A stretch of DNA of 50,933 nucleotides, taken from contig NZ_FZMS01000026.1 in assembly GCF_900198365.1 (NCBI RefSeq), positions 1 through 50,933 of the forward strand. Direction: 5' to 3'. The DNA comes from Helicobacter bilis (GTDB lineage: Bacteria; Campylobacterota; Campylobacteria; Campylobacterales; Helicobacteraceae). The notes under the pieces were generated by a model. The model saw only the letters and a program-made list of their open reading frames with translations, was not told the origin of the DNA and made no database searches. Shown here piece by piece: positions 18,530 through 28,977 of the stretch; the stretch's first letter is position 1, and each line of letters begins with the position of its first letter. The position numbers and the translations under genes were made by a program.

Positions 18530-21500
18530 CTATTTCTCATCTAGCACATCTTCACCTTTAGGTTTATAAAGTCTCTGGAATCTCTCATCAAGTGGGGCAA
18601 TGATTCTATAAAATATTGGCACAACAAGTAGGGATAAAAACATAGAGACTAAAAGCCCGCCTATCATAGAAATGCCAATAGGGGCTTTCATCGCACTGCC
18701 ATCGCCTGTGGCAAAAGCTAAAGGAAGCATACCTGCTACCATTGCGATAGTTGTCATAAGGATTGGTCTAAGCCTTGAGTGTCCGGCAAATTGTATAGAA
18801 TCTGCTATGCTTTTGCCTAGCTTTCTTTGCTCGTTTGCTACATCTACAAGCAGAGTTGCGTTTTTACCTACCATACCAATAAGTAGTATTAGCCCCATCA
18901 TAGAGAACATACTCATAGACGCATCTGCCCCACCTGTAAGTTTTATCGCAAAAAATGCACCGCTAAAGCTAAGTGGCATTGTTATCATAATGATTAAAGG
19001 TTGGATAAAGCTCTCATAAAGGGCTGCTAAGATAAGATAGATAAGCACCAAAGCCATTAAAATCGCTGCACCAAATGCCTCTTGACTTTCTACTTGACTA
19101 TCTGCTTGTCCCATAAACTTATATCCAGCTCCACTCTCAAGCCATTTTGCACCCTCCGTTGCATTATCCTGTATAGCCTTTGTCATTTCGCCCACACTAA
19201 GCCCACTATGCTTTATAGGCTCTACCGCAAGAGTTATGCTTCGCTGTCTATTGTATCGATTAATCGTTGTAGCAGTAAAGCCTTCTTCAATCTCTACCAA
19301 GCCATCAAGGAATACTAAATCGCCATTTTTTGTTCTCACTTGGATTCTTTGCAAATCTTTAGAATCAATGCGTTTAGAATCTGGGGCTCTCAAAGTAATA
19401 TAGTATTCTTTCCCTGCTTCTTTATAGTAGGCAACCTGCATTTCCCCTGAAAAAGCACTAGAGAGAGTTTGCCCTATATCTGTTGTGCTTATGCCAAATT
19501 GTGCTAGATTCTGTTTTATCGGTTTTAGCCTATATGCTGGCATAGAATCTGAAGTATTTTTATGATAGTTTGTGATTTTCCCTTGAAAGCTTTTCTCTGT
19601 TTCATTGATAAATCTCTCTAGATTCTCTACGCTTTTTTGCATGATGGAATCTATTGGAGAAAAGACTACGACTTGCACTGGCGTATTATCCTGCCCACCG
19701 CCAACAAGTGGCACTTCAGAGCCATAAATATCAAGTCCTTTTGCTTCTTCACTTGCCCTTAGTTCTGCTAATATGTGTTTTAGAATCTCATCTTGACTAT
19801 TATCACCTTTTTGCTTTTTTCTCTCTTTTAGTGGTTGCAAGGACACATAGATTTGTGCGAAAAAGGCTTGGGCTAAATCACCCGGTCCAACTTGAAGTGT
19901 AGTGAATTTTACAAAAGGATTCTTTTCTACAATCTTTGTAAAGATCTCTGCTTTGCGTTTCATTTCTTGTATTGAGATTCCGGGCTTTGCCTTGATTGAG
20001 ATTTGAAACTCGCTTCTATCTTCTTTTAGCATAAATTCATTTCCTAAAGTCCCTGCTACATAGAGTGAGAAAATAAAAACTCCAAATACACAAAGAGTGG
20101 CAAGAGTCATATTTTTCTTACTACGCATAAGAAATGCTAGGGTATTTGCATAGATTCTATCTATCTTTTCAAAGAAAGGCTGCGTGGCATAATAGAATCT
20201 TGACTGCTCCGCTTTTACTACAATAGAGCTACACATAGGAATGATAGTTATAACAACAACATAGCTTATAGCAACAGCTACTGCAACGGTTAGCCCAAAG
20301 CTTGAGAGAAATTTCCCTGCTATACCACTCATTGTCCCAACAGGGATAAATACGGATAAAAGCATCGCAGAAATTGCAACAATAGCAAAGCCAATCTCTC
20401 TTACACCTTCATAAGCGGCTTGTCTCTTTGTCATGCCATGCTCTAGCTTTTTATGTATGTTTTCAATAACAACAATCGCATCATCAATGATTATACCAAT
20501 CGCAAGAGTGAGAGCTAACATTGTAAGCATATTAAGCGTAAAGCCCATAACATGCACGAAAAAGAAAGTCCCTAAAACTGACACAGGAAGAGAGATAGCA
20601 GAAACTAGTGTAATTGTAGCATTGCGTAAAAATACAAATACAATAAATACTGCTAAAACACCACCTAAAGCTAAGTCAAACTGAATATCTTTGATTGATG
20701 AGCGAATGTAGTCTGTGGTATCCCAAAAGGTTTCTATATCATATCCCGGGCTTACTAGCTTTATTTGTTCTATCGCTTCTTTTACACCATCTGCTATGTG
20801 AATCTCATTTGCACCAGTGATCTTTTGCACTTGTAAAATCACGCCTTTTTTGCCTTTATAGGTCGCATAGGACTTCTCTTCTGCTAGTCCATCTTCTACT
20901 AATGCCACATCTCTTAGCTTTAAGCCATCTTTAATGGTAATATCACCTATTTCTTCAACGCTTATGCTATTAGAATCTGTGATAATGTAAAATTCTTTTG
21001 TGCTAGACAAAAGCCTACCGCCATCCATTTCTCTATTTTCTTTGCCTATTATGCCTGATAAGTCCGTAAAAGTGATTCCATATTTATTCATTAGAGTTGG
21101 ATCTGGGAAGATTTTAATCTGCCTTTCACGATAGCCGCTAAGCTGCACATTACCTACGCCACCTATGCGTTGCAGGATTGGAGCTACGACATTATTTGCA
21201 TGTCGCATGAGTTCAGGCGCACTCTTATCGGTGGATAAAAAGAGTGAAACAATAGGAGTGCTACCTGTATCTAGCTTTTGCACACTTGGCTTATCAATCT
21301 CTGAATCAAGCACAATCGCATTGACCTTATCACGCACATCATTGACTGCTACTTCAATAGGTTTTTCTAGCTCAAACATAACAGTTACTATGCTAATATT
21401 TTTTGCTGATATTGATGATACAAATTTTAAACCATCAATAGCCAATACGGCTTGTTCTATCTTATCTGTAATCTTTGTTTCAATCGTATCTGCACTAGCC

Positions 21501-21652
21501 CCTTTATAAGTTGTCTTTACCACAACAACAGGGAAATCTACATCAGGGAATAACGCCTTTGCCATGTTATTTAACGCATAGAATCCAAATAGAATCAAAG
21601 CCATAGCAAACATAAAGGTTGTAACCGGTCTTTGTATCGCAACTTTATACAT
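18530..21652 (-). CDS. hefC: RND efflux transporter, inner-membrane pump (HefC-like)
   Basis: Proton-driven export of drugs, bile salts or other amphiphiles. 1040 residues with the full AcrB-type layout: TM1 (about 10-30), first periplasmic loop, TM2-6 including the paired acidic residues in GIIIDDAIVVIENIHKKLE near residue 400, a second loop, and TM8-12 with ILLIGMVGKNATLLVDVANE. The start IQRPVTTFMFAMALILFG and overall sequence resemble H. pylori HefC. No hefA (outer-membrane factor) or hefB (adaptor) gene lies beside it: the upstream side is a divergent promoter region. The partners must be encoded elsewhere. AAAGG precedes the ATG. Confidence 0.88.
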   Translation of the reverse strand: MYKVAIQRPVTTFMFAMALILFGFYALNNMAKALFPDVDFPVVVVKTTYKGASADTIETKITDKIEQAVLAIDGLKFVSSISAKNISIVTVMFELEKPIEVAVNDVRDKVNAIVLDSEIDKPSVQKLDTGSTPIVSLFLSTDKSAPELMRHANNVVAPILQRIGGVGNVQLSGYRERQIKIFPDPTLMNKYGITFTDLSGIIGKENREMDGGRLLSSTKEFYIITDSNSISVEEIGDITIKDGLKLRDVALVEDGLAEEKSYATYKGKKGVILQVQKITGANEIHIADGVKEAIEQIKLVSPGYDIETFWDTTDYIRSSIKDIQFDLALGGVLAVFIVFVFLRNATITLVSAISLPVSVLGTFFFVHVMGFTLNMLTMLALTLAIGIIIDDAIVVIENIHKKLEHGMTKRQAAYEGVREIGFAIVAISAMLLSVFIPVGTMSGIAGKFLSSFGLTVAVAVAISYVVVITIIPMCSSIVVKAEQSRFYYATQPFFEKIDRIYANTLAFLMRSKKNMTLATLCVFGVFIFSLYVAGTLGNEFMLKEDRSEFQISIKAKPGISIQEMKRKAEIFTKIVEKNPFVKFTTLQVGPGDLAQAFFAQIYVSLQPLKERKKQKGDNSQDEILKHILAELRASEEAKGLDIYGSEVPLVGGGQDNTPVQVVVFSPIDSIMQKSVENLERFINETEKSFQGKITNYHKNTSDSMPAYRLKPIKQNLAQFGISTTDIGQTLSSAFSGEMQVAYYKEAGKEYYITLRAPDSKRIDSKDLQRIQVRTKNGDLVFLDGLVEIEEGFTATTINRYNRQRSITLAVEPIKHSGLSVGEMTKAIQDNATEGAKWLESGAGYKFMGQADSQVESQEAFGAAILMALVLIYLILAALYESFIQPLIIMITMPLSFSGAFFAIKLTGGADASMSMFSMMGLILLIGMVGKNATLLVDVANEQRKLGKSIADSIQFAGHSRLRPILMTTIAMVAGMLPLAFATGDGSAMKAPIGISMIGGLLVSMFLSLLVVPIFYRIIAPLDERFQRLYKPKGEDVLDEK

Positions 21653-22003
21653 AAAGATAGCCTTTTGTGCTTTAGTATTTGTAGAGTTATGAAAATTAAA
21701 ATCGTATTATAATCAATGTGTTGTGAAATAATGTAAAAATTACTTGCAATAGCAAATATTTTTTATAAAGAGTGCCTAAAATTAGCCATTTATGCTACTT
21801 TGAATAGCGGGTTGTGCTTAGAATCTTAATATATGTCGGCAATGTAAATCGAGTTTATTTAAAAATATCACAAAGCATTGTGAGTTAAAATTAGCTTTTG
21901 TTAAAGAGAGATTTTGTATTCATTTAGAAACTTAAATAAACATTTACCAAAAATGCAAATTTTTAGATAGTATCGAAATTCTAAGATTTTATAAGGTTTT
22001 TAT
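21653..22003. other. Intergenic region between divergent hefC and the ABC importer
   Basis: 351 bp of AT-rich DNA. It holds the leftward hefC -10 box (21706-21711) and must hold the rightward importer promoter. No gene, repeat or stable hairpin was recognised. Confidence 0.5.
21706..21711 (-). promoter_or_regulatory. -10 box for hefC
   Basis: ATTATA on the + strand reads TATAAT on the leftward strand, 54 bp before the hefC ATG. Confidence 0.45.
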
Positions 22004-22708
22004 TTGGAAAATTTCTTTCGCTTTTTTGTCTTTTGTTTAATCGTAGGGCTTGGATTCTACTTTACTTTTCCTTATGGTTTGAGTAGTGCGGATTTAAATG
22101 CGACTTTTAAAAGCATTGGAATCACGCTTATACTTACTACCGGTGGGGTTTTTATAGGTATTGTGGTTGGCGTTTTACTTGCATTTTTGCGAATGCTGCA
22201 GATTCGCATTTTAAACTTTCTTATTGATGAATACATTGATATTTTGCGTGGGACACCTTTGCTTATACAGCTTTTAGTGTTTGCTTATATCGTATTTGCG
22301 ACATTGAATGATAACTTTTTGGCTGCCCTTGTTGCTATCGGTCTTAACTCATCAGCATATATAGCAGAGATTGTAAGGGCTGGGATACAAAGCGTAGATA
22401 AAGGGCAAATGGATGCTGGTAGGGCTATGGGACTAACGCATTCTGCGACAATGAGACATATCATCATGCCACAAGCGATTAAAAATATCTTGCCTAGCCT
22501 TGCGAATGAATTTATCGTTGTGTTTAAAGAAACTTCTGTTGTAGGACTAATTAGTGTCAATGACTTGACAATGCAGGCAAAGGCATTACAAGCAGTTTTG
22601 TATAATCCAACGCCATATATATTTGCAGGGGTATTTTACTATATGTGTGTGAAAATCTTTTCATGGCTTACAAAGCTTTTAGAGAGGGAGTTGCATAAAC
22701 ATGATTAA
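22004..22708 (+). CDS. Amino-acid ABC transporter permease
   Basis: Polar-amino-acid importer membrane subunit (HisM/GlnP type), 234 residues with about five transmembrane segments. The EAA loop that contacts the ATPase is [20 protein letters not shown] followed by [18 protein letters not shown] near residues 123-165. It starts with TTG at 22004; AAGG lies 10 bp upstream and no better start exists without losing TM1. It overlaps the ATPase gene by 8 bp. As the only permease in the operon, it probably acts as a homodimer. Confidence 0.9.
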   Translation: MENFFRFFVFCLIVGLGFYFTFPYGLSSADLNATFKSIGITLILTTGGVFIGIVVGVLLAFLRMLQIRILNFLIDEYIDILRGTPLLIQLLVFAYIVFATLNDNFLAALVAIGLNSSAYIAEIVRAGIQSVDKGQMDAGRAMGLTHSATMRHIIMPQAIKNILPSLANEFIVVFKETSVVGLISVNDLTMQAKALQAVLYNPTPYIFAGVFYYMCVKIFSWLTKLLERELHKHD

Positions 22709-23429
22709 GGTGCATAATCTCGTAAAAAACTATGGTGAAAATACAATCTTACATGGAATCACAACACAGATTAAAGAGGGCGAGGTAGTCGCTATCATTG
22801 GTCCTAGTGGTGGTGGTAAAAGCACTTTTTTGCGTTGTCTTAATCTACTTGAGATGCCAACAAGTGGGCAAATCATAGTCGATGGCATAGACATTATGGA
22901 TTCTAAAACAGATATTAATAAAGTGCGTCAAAAAGTTAGCATGGTCTTTCAGCATTTTAATCTTTTTCATAATAAAAATGTGATAGAGAATCTCACATTA
23001 GCCCCTATCCAAACAGGGATTATGACAAAAGATGAGGCAATGCAAAAGGCTAGAAACTTGTTGCAGAGAGTAGGACTTTTAGATAAAGAGAGTGTGAAGC
23101 CCTCAAAGCTTTCAGGCGGACAGAAACAACGCATTGCGATTGCTAGAAGCTTATGTATGAATCCTAGCATTATTTTATTTGATGAGCCGACTTCAGCCCT
23201 TGATCCAGAGATGGTAGGAGAAGTCCTAGCTTTAATACAAGAGCTTGCAAAAGAGGGTATGACAATGGTTGTTGTTACGCATGAGATGGGCTTTGCAAAG
23301 AATGTTGCGAATAGAATCTTATTTATGGAAAAGGGGCAAATTGTCGTTGATGACAACCCAAATAAAGTTTTCAATACGCCAGAAAATGAGCGTTTAAAAG
23401 AGTTTTTAAACAAGGTTTTAAATCACTAG
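22701..23429 (+). CDS. Amino-acid ABC transporter ATP-binding protein
   Basis: Drives the importer by ATP hydrolysis on the cytoplasmic face. 242 residues with Walker [11 protein letters not shown]-loop VFQHFNLF, signature LSGGQKQR, Walker [13 protein letters not shown] and the H-loop VTHEMGFA, all intact and of GlnQ/HisP type. It overlaps the permease gene and is followed after 11 bp by the binding-protein gene. Confidence 0.93.
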   Translation: MIKVHNLVKNYGENTILHGITTQIKEGEVVAIIGPSGGGKSTFLRCLNLLEMPTSGQIIVDGIDIMDSKTDINKVRQKVSMVFQHFNLFHNKNVIENLTLAPIQTGIMTKDEAMQKARNLLQRVGLLDKESVKPSKLSGGQKQRIAIARSLCMNPSIILFDEPTSALDPEMVGEVLALIQELAKEGMTMVVVTHEMGFAKNVANRILFMEKGQIVVDDNPNKVFNTPENERLKEFLNKVLNH

Positions 23430-23440
23430 AAAGGAAATTT

Positions 23441-24214
23441 ATGAAGAAAATTTTGTCGTTATTATGTGTTAGTTTTGCGTTATTTTTTGTTGCTTGCAGC
23501 AAAGAAGAGGTATGTGGTGGAAATGATAAGGAGTTAAGAGTTGGCTTAAACGCAGAGTATCCGCCATTTGAATACAAACAGGACGCAAAAATAATAGGCT
23601 TTGATATAGACATACTTGATGCAGTGAGCAAGAAAGTAGGCTTTAACTATACGCTAAATCACATGAGCTTTGATGGTCTTATACCCGCATTAAAGGCATG
23701 TAAAATCGATATGATTATCTCAAGTATGAGTGCGACACAAGAGCGTATGAAACAAGTAGATTTTAGCATTCCTTACTATGAGGGTGAAACTTTGTATATA
23801 AAGCGAAAGGATAGTGCTGATATAGTCGATAAAGATTCTATTAAGGGTAAGAAAGTCGGCGTATTTCTTGGCACGGTGCAAGAACAAGCTGCACAGAAAA
23901 TGAAAGATGAATACAATATTAAAGTGGTAATGAGTGAAAGCATTTTAGGTGCGATATTAAACCTTAAATCGGGCAAAGTCGATGTGGCATTAGCCGATTA
24001 TGCAACCGCACAAGGTTATCTTAAAGAAAATGAAGAACTCATTGGATTCTATCATGAAAAAGATGGTAGTGAAGGGCTATCCATCGCATTTGATAAAGGC
24101 AAACATGCAGAATTACTCGCTAAAATCAATGACGCTATAAAAGAGCTTAAGGAAAGTGGCGAATATGATAAACTTTTAATAAAGCATAACTTAAGAAATG
24201 AGAATTTAAAGTAG
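23441..24214 (+). CDS. Periplasmic amino-acid-binding lipoprotein
   Basis: Family 3 solute-binding protein, 257 residues. The signal has a lipobox FVAC (Cys19), so it is membrane-tethered. The mature part begins LRVGLNAEYPPFEYK and has GFDIDILDAVSKKVG, SMSATQERMKQVDFSIPYYE and an acidic-arginine ligand pocket pattern typical of glutamine/arginine/cystine-binding proteins. Exact ligand not decidable; H. pylori HP0940 is a similar type. AAAGGAA precedes the ATG. Third gene of the importer operon; a hairpin follows the stop. Confidence 0.88.
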   Translation: MKKILSLLCVSFALFFVACSKEEVCGGNDKELRVGLNAEYPPFEYKQDAKIIGFDIDILDAVSKKVGFNYTLNHMSFDGLIPALKACKIDMIISSMSATQERMKQVDFSIPYYEGETLYIKRKDSADIVDKDSIKGKKVGVFLGTVQEQAAQKMKDEYNIKVVMSESILGAILNLKSGKVDVALADYATAQGYLKENEELIGFYHEKDGSEGLSIAFDKGKHAELLAKINDAIKELKESGEYDKLLIKHNLRNENLK

Positions 24215-24255
24215 TTGTATATTATTTCATGTTTGATAAGTGTTGCATTAAGATA

Positions 24256-24287
24256 TAGAATCTAGCGATAATTTATTGTAGATTCTA
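24256..24287 (+). terminator. Hairpin after the importer operon
   Basis: TAGAATCTA and TAGATTCTA, perfect 9-bp arms with a 14-nt loop, 42 bp after the binding-protein stop codon. No T-run follows. It is another case of the AGATTCTA word forming inverted pairs. Confidence 0.35.
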
Positions 24288-24894
24288 GGCTATATTACTC
24301 ATATTAGCTGATGATATCTTTGGTTTTCATGGATTGGTATCTGTGATTGCAATGGTTCTTTGCATATTTATAAGCTCTTGGTATGTTAAAATTTTGCCTA
24401 ATAATTCACAAAACATGTTGAGTGTAAATCTAGAGAATATTAGCACGAGTAAGAGTTATTTAAAGGTTTTTATGTCTATCTGGACATCTACAAAAAAAAC
24501 ACTTAATCACAAATACAAAAATACATTAACACATAAAATCTCATATAAGAGTTTTTTATAACCTTATTAATGTGTTCGCATGCTCTAATTTTGCAATAAA
24601 AGACTTTATCTCTAAGTTCATTTTCTTATAATTCCACAAATCTTTTGTTTTAATCTAAAAAAGGTTATACAAATTTTTAACTTATTTAAAGTGTGTTTTA
24701 TGTGCTAATAAAGAAATAAAACTACACAATAAAAGATTCTAAAACCACGCAAAACAAACACACACAACTATATGTAAGATATAAAAACATAAGCCCGTGG
24801 AATCTTGGGGTTATCATTCAAAGTCAAAAAATCACAGAAAAATGATAAAATAGGCGGCATTTGTTTTGTATTTTGCCATATTGAAAGAGGAAGC
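24288..24894 (+). other. Intergenic region with a possible decayed membrane-protein end
   Basis: About 600 bp. From 24289 to 24561 one frame is open and reads like the last transmembrane helix of a transporter (LILADDIFGFHGLVSVIAMV, then LCIFISSWYVKIL), followed by a polar tail, without a convincing start or ribosome site. It could be the 3' remnant of a lost gene. The rest (24562-24894) is AT-rich with nothing recognised except the trpB leader. Confidence 0.25.
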
Positions 24895-27800
24895 ATGGAT
24901 AATAGGATATTTTTAAAGAGTGAAAAAGGGTATTTTGGAGAGGGCGATTTTAAGTTTGGCGGGTGTTTTATCCCCGAGATATTGTATCCGGCACTAAATG
25001 ATTTACAAAAAGCATATAAACAGATATTCCAAACAAAAGGCTTTCAAAAAGAGTTAAAGCGACTTTTAAAAACATTTGTTGGCAGACCAACACCCCTTAT
25101 CTATGCAAAAAACGCTTCCGAAATACTTGGGAATGAAATCTATCTCAAGTTCGAGGGCTTGGCAAATACAGGCGCACATAAGATAAATAATGCCCTAGCA
25201 CAAGTCCTACTTGCAAAGCGAATGAAAAAAACACATATTATCGCAGAAACGGGTGCAGGGCAACATGGTGTAGCGGTGGCTAGTGTATGTGCTTTTTTAA
25301 AGATGCCTTGCACGATTTTCATGGGTGCGACAGATATACAAAGACAGCGACCAAATGTGTTTATAATGGAGCAGTTTGGTGCAGAAGTGGTGGCAGTAGA
25401 GAGTGGCACAAAGACGCTAAAAGACGCGGTAAATGAAGCCCTGCGTCAGTGGAGTAAAGTCCCACATGAATATTTTTATGTATTAGGTAGTGCGCTTGGT
25501 CCTTATCCTTACCCCGATATTGTGAGAGATTCTCAATCTATCATTGGCAAAGAGATAAAAAAGCAAATAAAAAAAGCTTTAGGTAAGTATTTAAACATAT
25601 TTCTGCCAGACTATGTTGTCGCATGTGTTGGTGGTGGTAGTAACTCTATGGGGGCATTTAGTGCGTTTTTAGAAGATATGGAAGTAAAGCTTGTGGGTGT
25701 TGAAGCTGGGGGCGATGACTTTAAAGCAAATAAACATGCCATGCGACTTGCTGAAAATAGTGGGGCAAGTATCGGCGTAGCCCATGGCTATCGTTCCTAC
25801 TTCTTGCAGGATAAACATGGGCAGATTTCAAATACGCATTCCATTAGTGCGGGGCTAGATTATGCTGGGGTTGGACCTCAACTCGCACACTTAAAGCATA
25901 TTGGAAGAGTAGAGTTTATGGCTGCTAGTGATAATTCTGCTTTGGAGGCATTGCAATTTTTTGCGAGACATGAAGGGATACTACCTGCATTAGAATCAAG
26001 TCATGCTTTAGCTGGTGTGCTTGAGATCGCAAAGAAAGAGAAAAATAAAATCATAGTAGTAAATGTGAGTGGTAGGGGCGATAAGGATATTTTTATCACG
26101 GCAAAGGCTTTATGCACGAATGCGTGGAGAGACTTTTTAGAATCTGAATTGCAAAGTGTAGAAAAACTATTAAAACAGAAAAATAAACCAAAAGAAGTAG
26201 TGGTCCAAGAAGAAAGAGATGAAGAAGAATTAAAACAAAGGCAAAATGAGCTAAAACTTGCCCTGCAAGATATAAGCCACGAGGATATGAGCTTTTTTGA
26301 TTCCACTGATACAGAAAATGATGACACAAAAGCACAAGATACGCAGCATTTAACAAGCACGCAAGCGGATTCTACAATACAAATACAAGACGATAAATCT
26401 TTACACAAGCTAGACATGCAGGATTTATCATCAATGACTTTGGATTCTATAAGTGAGCAGAGCTTAGAAAAGCTAGATTCTATGCTTTCTAATCAGGGCG
26501 TGGAGTCTAGGGCGGATAGTGAGAATCTAGAATCTAAGGCAGCTTGTCGTACTGAGCGTAGCGAAGTATCTAGTATGAAATCTCAACTAGATTTTTCGCT
26601 TAACATGCAAAATGATAAGACATTGGATTCCACAGATTCAACAGAATCTGCCACTACAGAAGCCATAGAAAATCTAGAATCTACAAATTGTCATATTGAC
26701 CTTGAGCAAAGCGAAAAGGAAATGTCTAGTATAGATTTAGAGAGTGAGAGCAAAGAATTTTTAGAAAATGATGAAAATCTAGAATCTAATCTCACTAACA
26801 CAACAGATAATACAGAGATAAACGACACAGAAACAATACAAGCTATTTTAAAACAAAGTGAGACGGAACAAGACAATAATAATATTCAAACAGAAAGCAT
26901 AGAGGACAATTTGCAAGATTCTATAGAATCTAGCGAGATAGAAAATGTAGCAGATTTAATAGATACAGATTCTCTAAACTTAAATGAGAGTGATATAGAA
27001 TCTTCACATAAAGAGCCACTACACTTTTTAACCACAGATTCTAATGTAGAATCTGAACTTTTAGAAACCACGCCATCTAGCAATAACACACAAGAAGCAA
27101 ATATGCAAGCATTGCGTTTTTTACAAGGGAATGACTTGCAAGATAGCGACACACAAGATAATGATGACTTACAAGATGAGAGCGATTTGCAACTTGATAT
27201 AATAAGTCAAATAGACACAGAACAAGAAGCAATATCTAAAGAAGATTCTATAAATCCCATAAGTGAATTTTCACAAGAAACAAGCGACAACACAGAATCT
27301 TTAGAATCTGCTGAGATAGAATCTAGCGAAATAAGCAATGAAACAGAGATTTTATCACAAGATACAGAAGCAAATTTGCAAGATTTAGTAGAATCTGATG
27401 ACACAGATTCCACAGAAATACCCCAAAATGCAGATATATCACCAGAAACAGATATATCATTAGAATCTTTGCTTAGTGAAGATTCTAGTATAGACACAGA
27501 CCAAAGCAACATAGCCCCAAATGATGATACGCAGAATCTCCAAGATGATATAGAACGAGAAAATATAGATTCTAAAGATAGCATGGATTCAAGCGAAGAG
27601 TTAGCCCAGCAGCTTTTGCTCGATTTGCAAACTATGCACGAGAGCGTCCCAGAAGCTTTGGAAGATTTACAACATTTATCAACACAATATAAGCAAGAAG
27701 ATTCTATCGATGAAGTAGCACAAGACCCAAAAGAAACAGATATTACAAGTAATGAATTAGATCTTAATGATATAGAAAATATAGAATCTAGCACAATAGA

Positions 27801-28806
27801 AAAATGCAAAAATGCAATTGAGACAAGCGATACGCAAGAAAGCATTCTTGATACAGATATAACAGATAATATGCAAGAAGATGAGCTAGAATTAGCCAAA
27901 GACATATCACTAGACAATGTATCAACAGAAAATACGCAACAAATAGATGATGAATCGCCCATAAACATAAATGCCTTTGATGAAATGCTAGGTTTAGAAA
28001 GTCTAGATTCTACAAATGAGACAGCACAAGATTCTGGCGTTTTAGATTCTTTGCTTAACGCAGAAACAATATCGCAAGATGATTTCAATATAGACTTAAT
28101 GACTAGCGAAGATTCTGTTAGCCCACTTATGCAAACCAATGATTTAGACTTAGATTCTAATGAAACAAATGGGGCAGATGATATACGAGACGATTTTGAT
28201 TTAGAAGAATCGGATATGCAAATAGACTCTCTTACGCAAGATTCTACACAAGACAATTCAGTTGAATTAGACGGACATAAAGAAGCCACACAAGAACATG
28301 TAAATATACAAGATTCTATGACAGATGAAAATATAACCACAAATACGCTAGAATCTAACCCATTTCATTCTACCCAAGATGATGATATGGCTTCATTAAC
28401 GCAAACTGATGATCTATTAGATGATATGGATTCTACGCATGATGACTTAGAGAGTTTAGGGCAAGAAATAGAAAATGAGTTGGCAGGTATTTTTACAGAC
28501 ACCATTGAAGACATAGATGATACAAGGCAATCAAATGAAAATAATGCAAGTATAGATTCTAACAATGAAGTTAATATAAGTGATAGTGAAAACAATATAG
28601 AAACAGATTTTTTATCACATGATTCTTCAAGTGATATTTTGGCAGAAAACCTAGACGCAACAGAAGACTCCAACACGCAAGATTCTAAAGATGAAGCGAC
28701 AAATAATCAGACTCTAAGCTACATTAATACAAACATTGCTAAATCTCGTGTTTTTAAAACTGACCCAGAATTAAGTAAAATCTGTGGCAAGTCTTTAAAG
28801 TCATAA
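24895..28806 (+). CDS. trpB: Tryptophan synthase beta chain with a giant acidic C-terminal tail
   Basis: Residues about 1-412 are a complete TrpB: FKFGGCFIPEILYPAL, PLP lysine in NTGAHKINNALAQ, catalytic Glu in AETGAGQHGVAVASV, the phosphate loop VGGGSNSMG, and the C-terminal NVSGRGDKD. It joins indole and serine to tryptophan. After WRDFLESELQSVEK and a charged helical linker, some 890 residues follow that are almost only D, E, S, T, N, Q, L and I, with no recognised domain. They are rich in words such as LDS and LES, encoded by AGATTCT/AGAATCT. The reading frame is unbroken to the stop at 28806. Ordinary TrpB ends near 400 residues. GAGG precedes the ATG at 24895; the frame is open 30 codons further but without a site. 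No trpA or other trp gene lies nearby. Confidence 0.9.
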   Translation: MDNRIFLKSEKGYFGEGDFKFGGCFIPEILYPALNDLQKAYKQIFQTKGFQKELKRLLKTFVGRPTPLIYAKNASEILGNEIYLKFEGLANTGAHKINNALAQVLLAKRMKKTHIIAETGAGQHGVAVASVCAFLKMPCTIFMGATDIQRQRPNVFIMEQFGAEVVAVESGTKTLKDAVNEALRQWSKVPHEYFYVLGSALGPYPYPDIVRDSQSIIGKEIKKQIKKALGKYLNIFLPDYVVACVGGGSNSMGAFSAFLEDMEVKLVGVEAGGDDFKANKHAMRLAENSGASIGVAHGYRSYFLQDKHGQISNTHSISAGLDYAGVGPQLAHLKHIGRVEFMAASDNSALEALQFFARHEGILPALESSHALAGVLEIAKKEKNKIIVVNVSGRGDKDIFITAKALCTNAWRDFLESELQSVEKLLKQKNKPKEVVVQEERDEEELKQRQNELKLALQDISHEDMSFFDSTDTENDDTKAQDTQHLTSTQADSTIQIQDDKSLHKLDMQDLSSMTLDSISEQSLEKLDSMLSNQGVESRADSENLESKAACRTERSEVSSMKSQLDFSLNMQNDKTLDSTDSTESATTEAIENLESTNCHIDLEQSEKEMSSIDLESESKEFLENDENLESNLTNTTDNTEINDTETIQAILKQSETEQDNNNIQTESIEDNLQDSIESSEIENVADLIDTDSLNLNESDIESSHKEPLHFLTTDSNVESELLETTPSSNNTQEANMQALRFLQGNDLQDSDTQDNDDLQDESDLQLDIISQIDTEQEAISKEDSINPISEFSQETSDNTESLESAEIESSEISNETEILSQDTEANLQDLVESDDTDSTEIPQNADISPETDISLESLLSEDSSIDTDQSNIAPNDDTQNLQDDIERENIDSKDSMDSSEELAQQLLLDLQTMHESVPEALEDLQHLSTQYKQEDSIDEVAQDPKETDITSNELDLNDIENIESSTIEKCKNAIETSDTQESILDTDITDNMQEDELELAKDISLDNVSTENTQQIDDESPININAFDEMLGLESLDSTNETAQDSGVLDSLLNAETISQDDFNIDLMTSEDSVSPLMQTNDLDLDSNETNGADDIRDDFDLEESDMQIDSLTQDSTQDNSVELDGHKEATQEHVNIQDSMTDENITTNTLESNPFHSTQDDDMASLTQTDDLLDDMDSTHDDLESLGQEIENELAGIFTDTIEDIDDTRQSNENNASIDSNNEVNISDSENNIETDFLSHDSSSDILAENLDATEDSNTQDSKDEATNNQTLSYINTNIAKSRVFKTDPELSKICGKSLKS
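26550..26568. repeat. Short REP-like palindrome
   Basis: TACTGAGCGTAGCGAAGTA, a 19-bp imperfect palindrome inside the tail-coding part of trpB, where it reads TERSEV. It stands out from the surrounding D/E/S-rich codons and resembles the small GAGCG-N-CGAAG repeats scattered in many bacterial genomes. Confidence 0.35.
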
Positions 28807-28936
28807 TAGTTTCATACAACATGTTTGCAATTTTATGGTGGTTTCGCCACAAAACCAGCCAATATATCCCAACAGCAATAATATCTTTTGCAAAAATAAC
28901 ATAAAATTAATAAACTTTTAATCTAAAAAACACTAA

Positions 28937-28942
28937 TATAAT
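28937..28942 (+). promoter_or_regulatory. -10 box (TATAAT) for the secreted-protein gene
   Basis: ACTAATATAATGG, 36 bp before the ATG at 28978. Confidence 0.5.
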
Positions 28943-28977
28943 GGCTTACATTCTAAAAATGCTGAAAGGATAAGGGT

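Noticed and set aside
27207..28340. Long Ser/Cys-rich open frame on the minus strand (377 codons)
   Set aside because: It is the mirror of the D/E/S-rich trpB tail: GAATCT and GATTCT codons read backwards give long open frames. No ribosome site and no domain.
28833..28857. Terminator after trpB (GGTGG/CCACC-type stem)
   Set aside because: Stem of only four to five pairs and no T-run.
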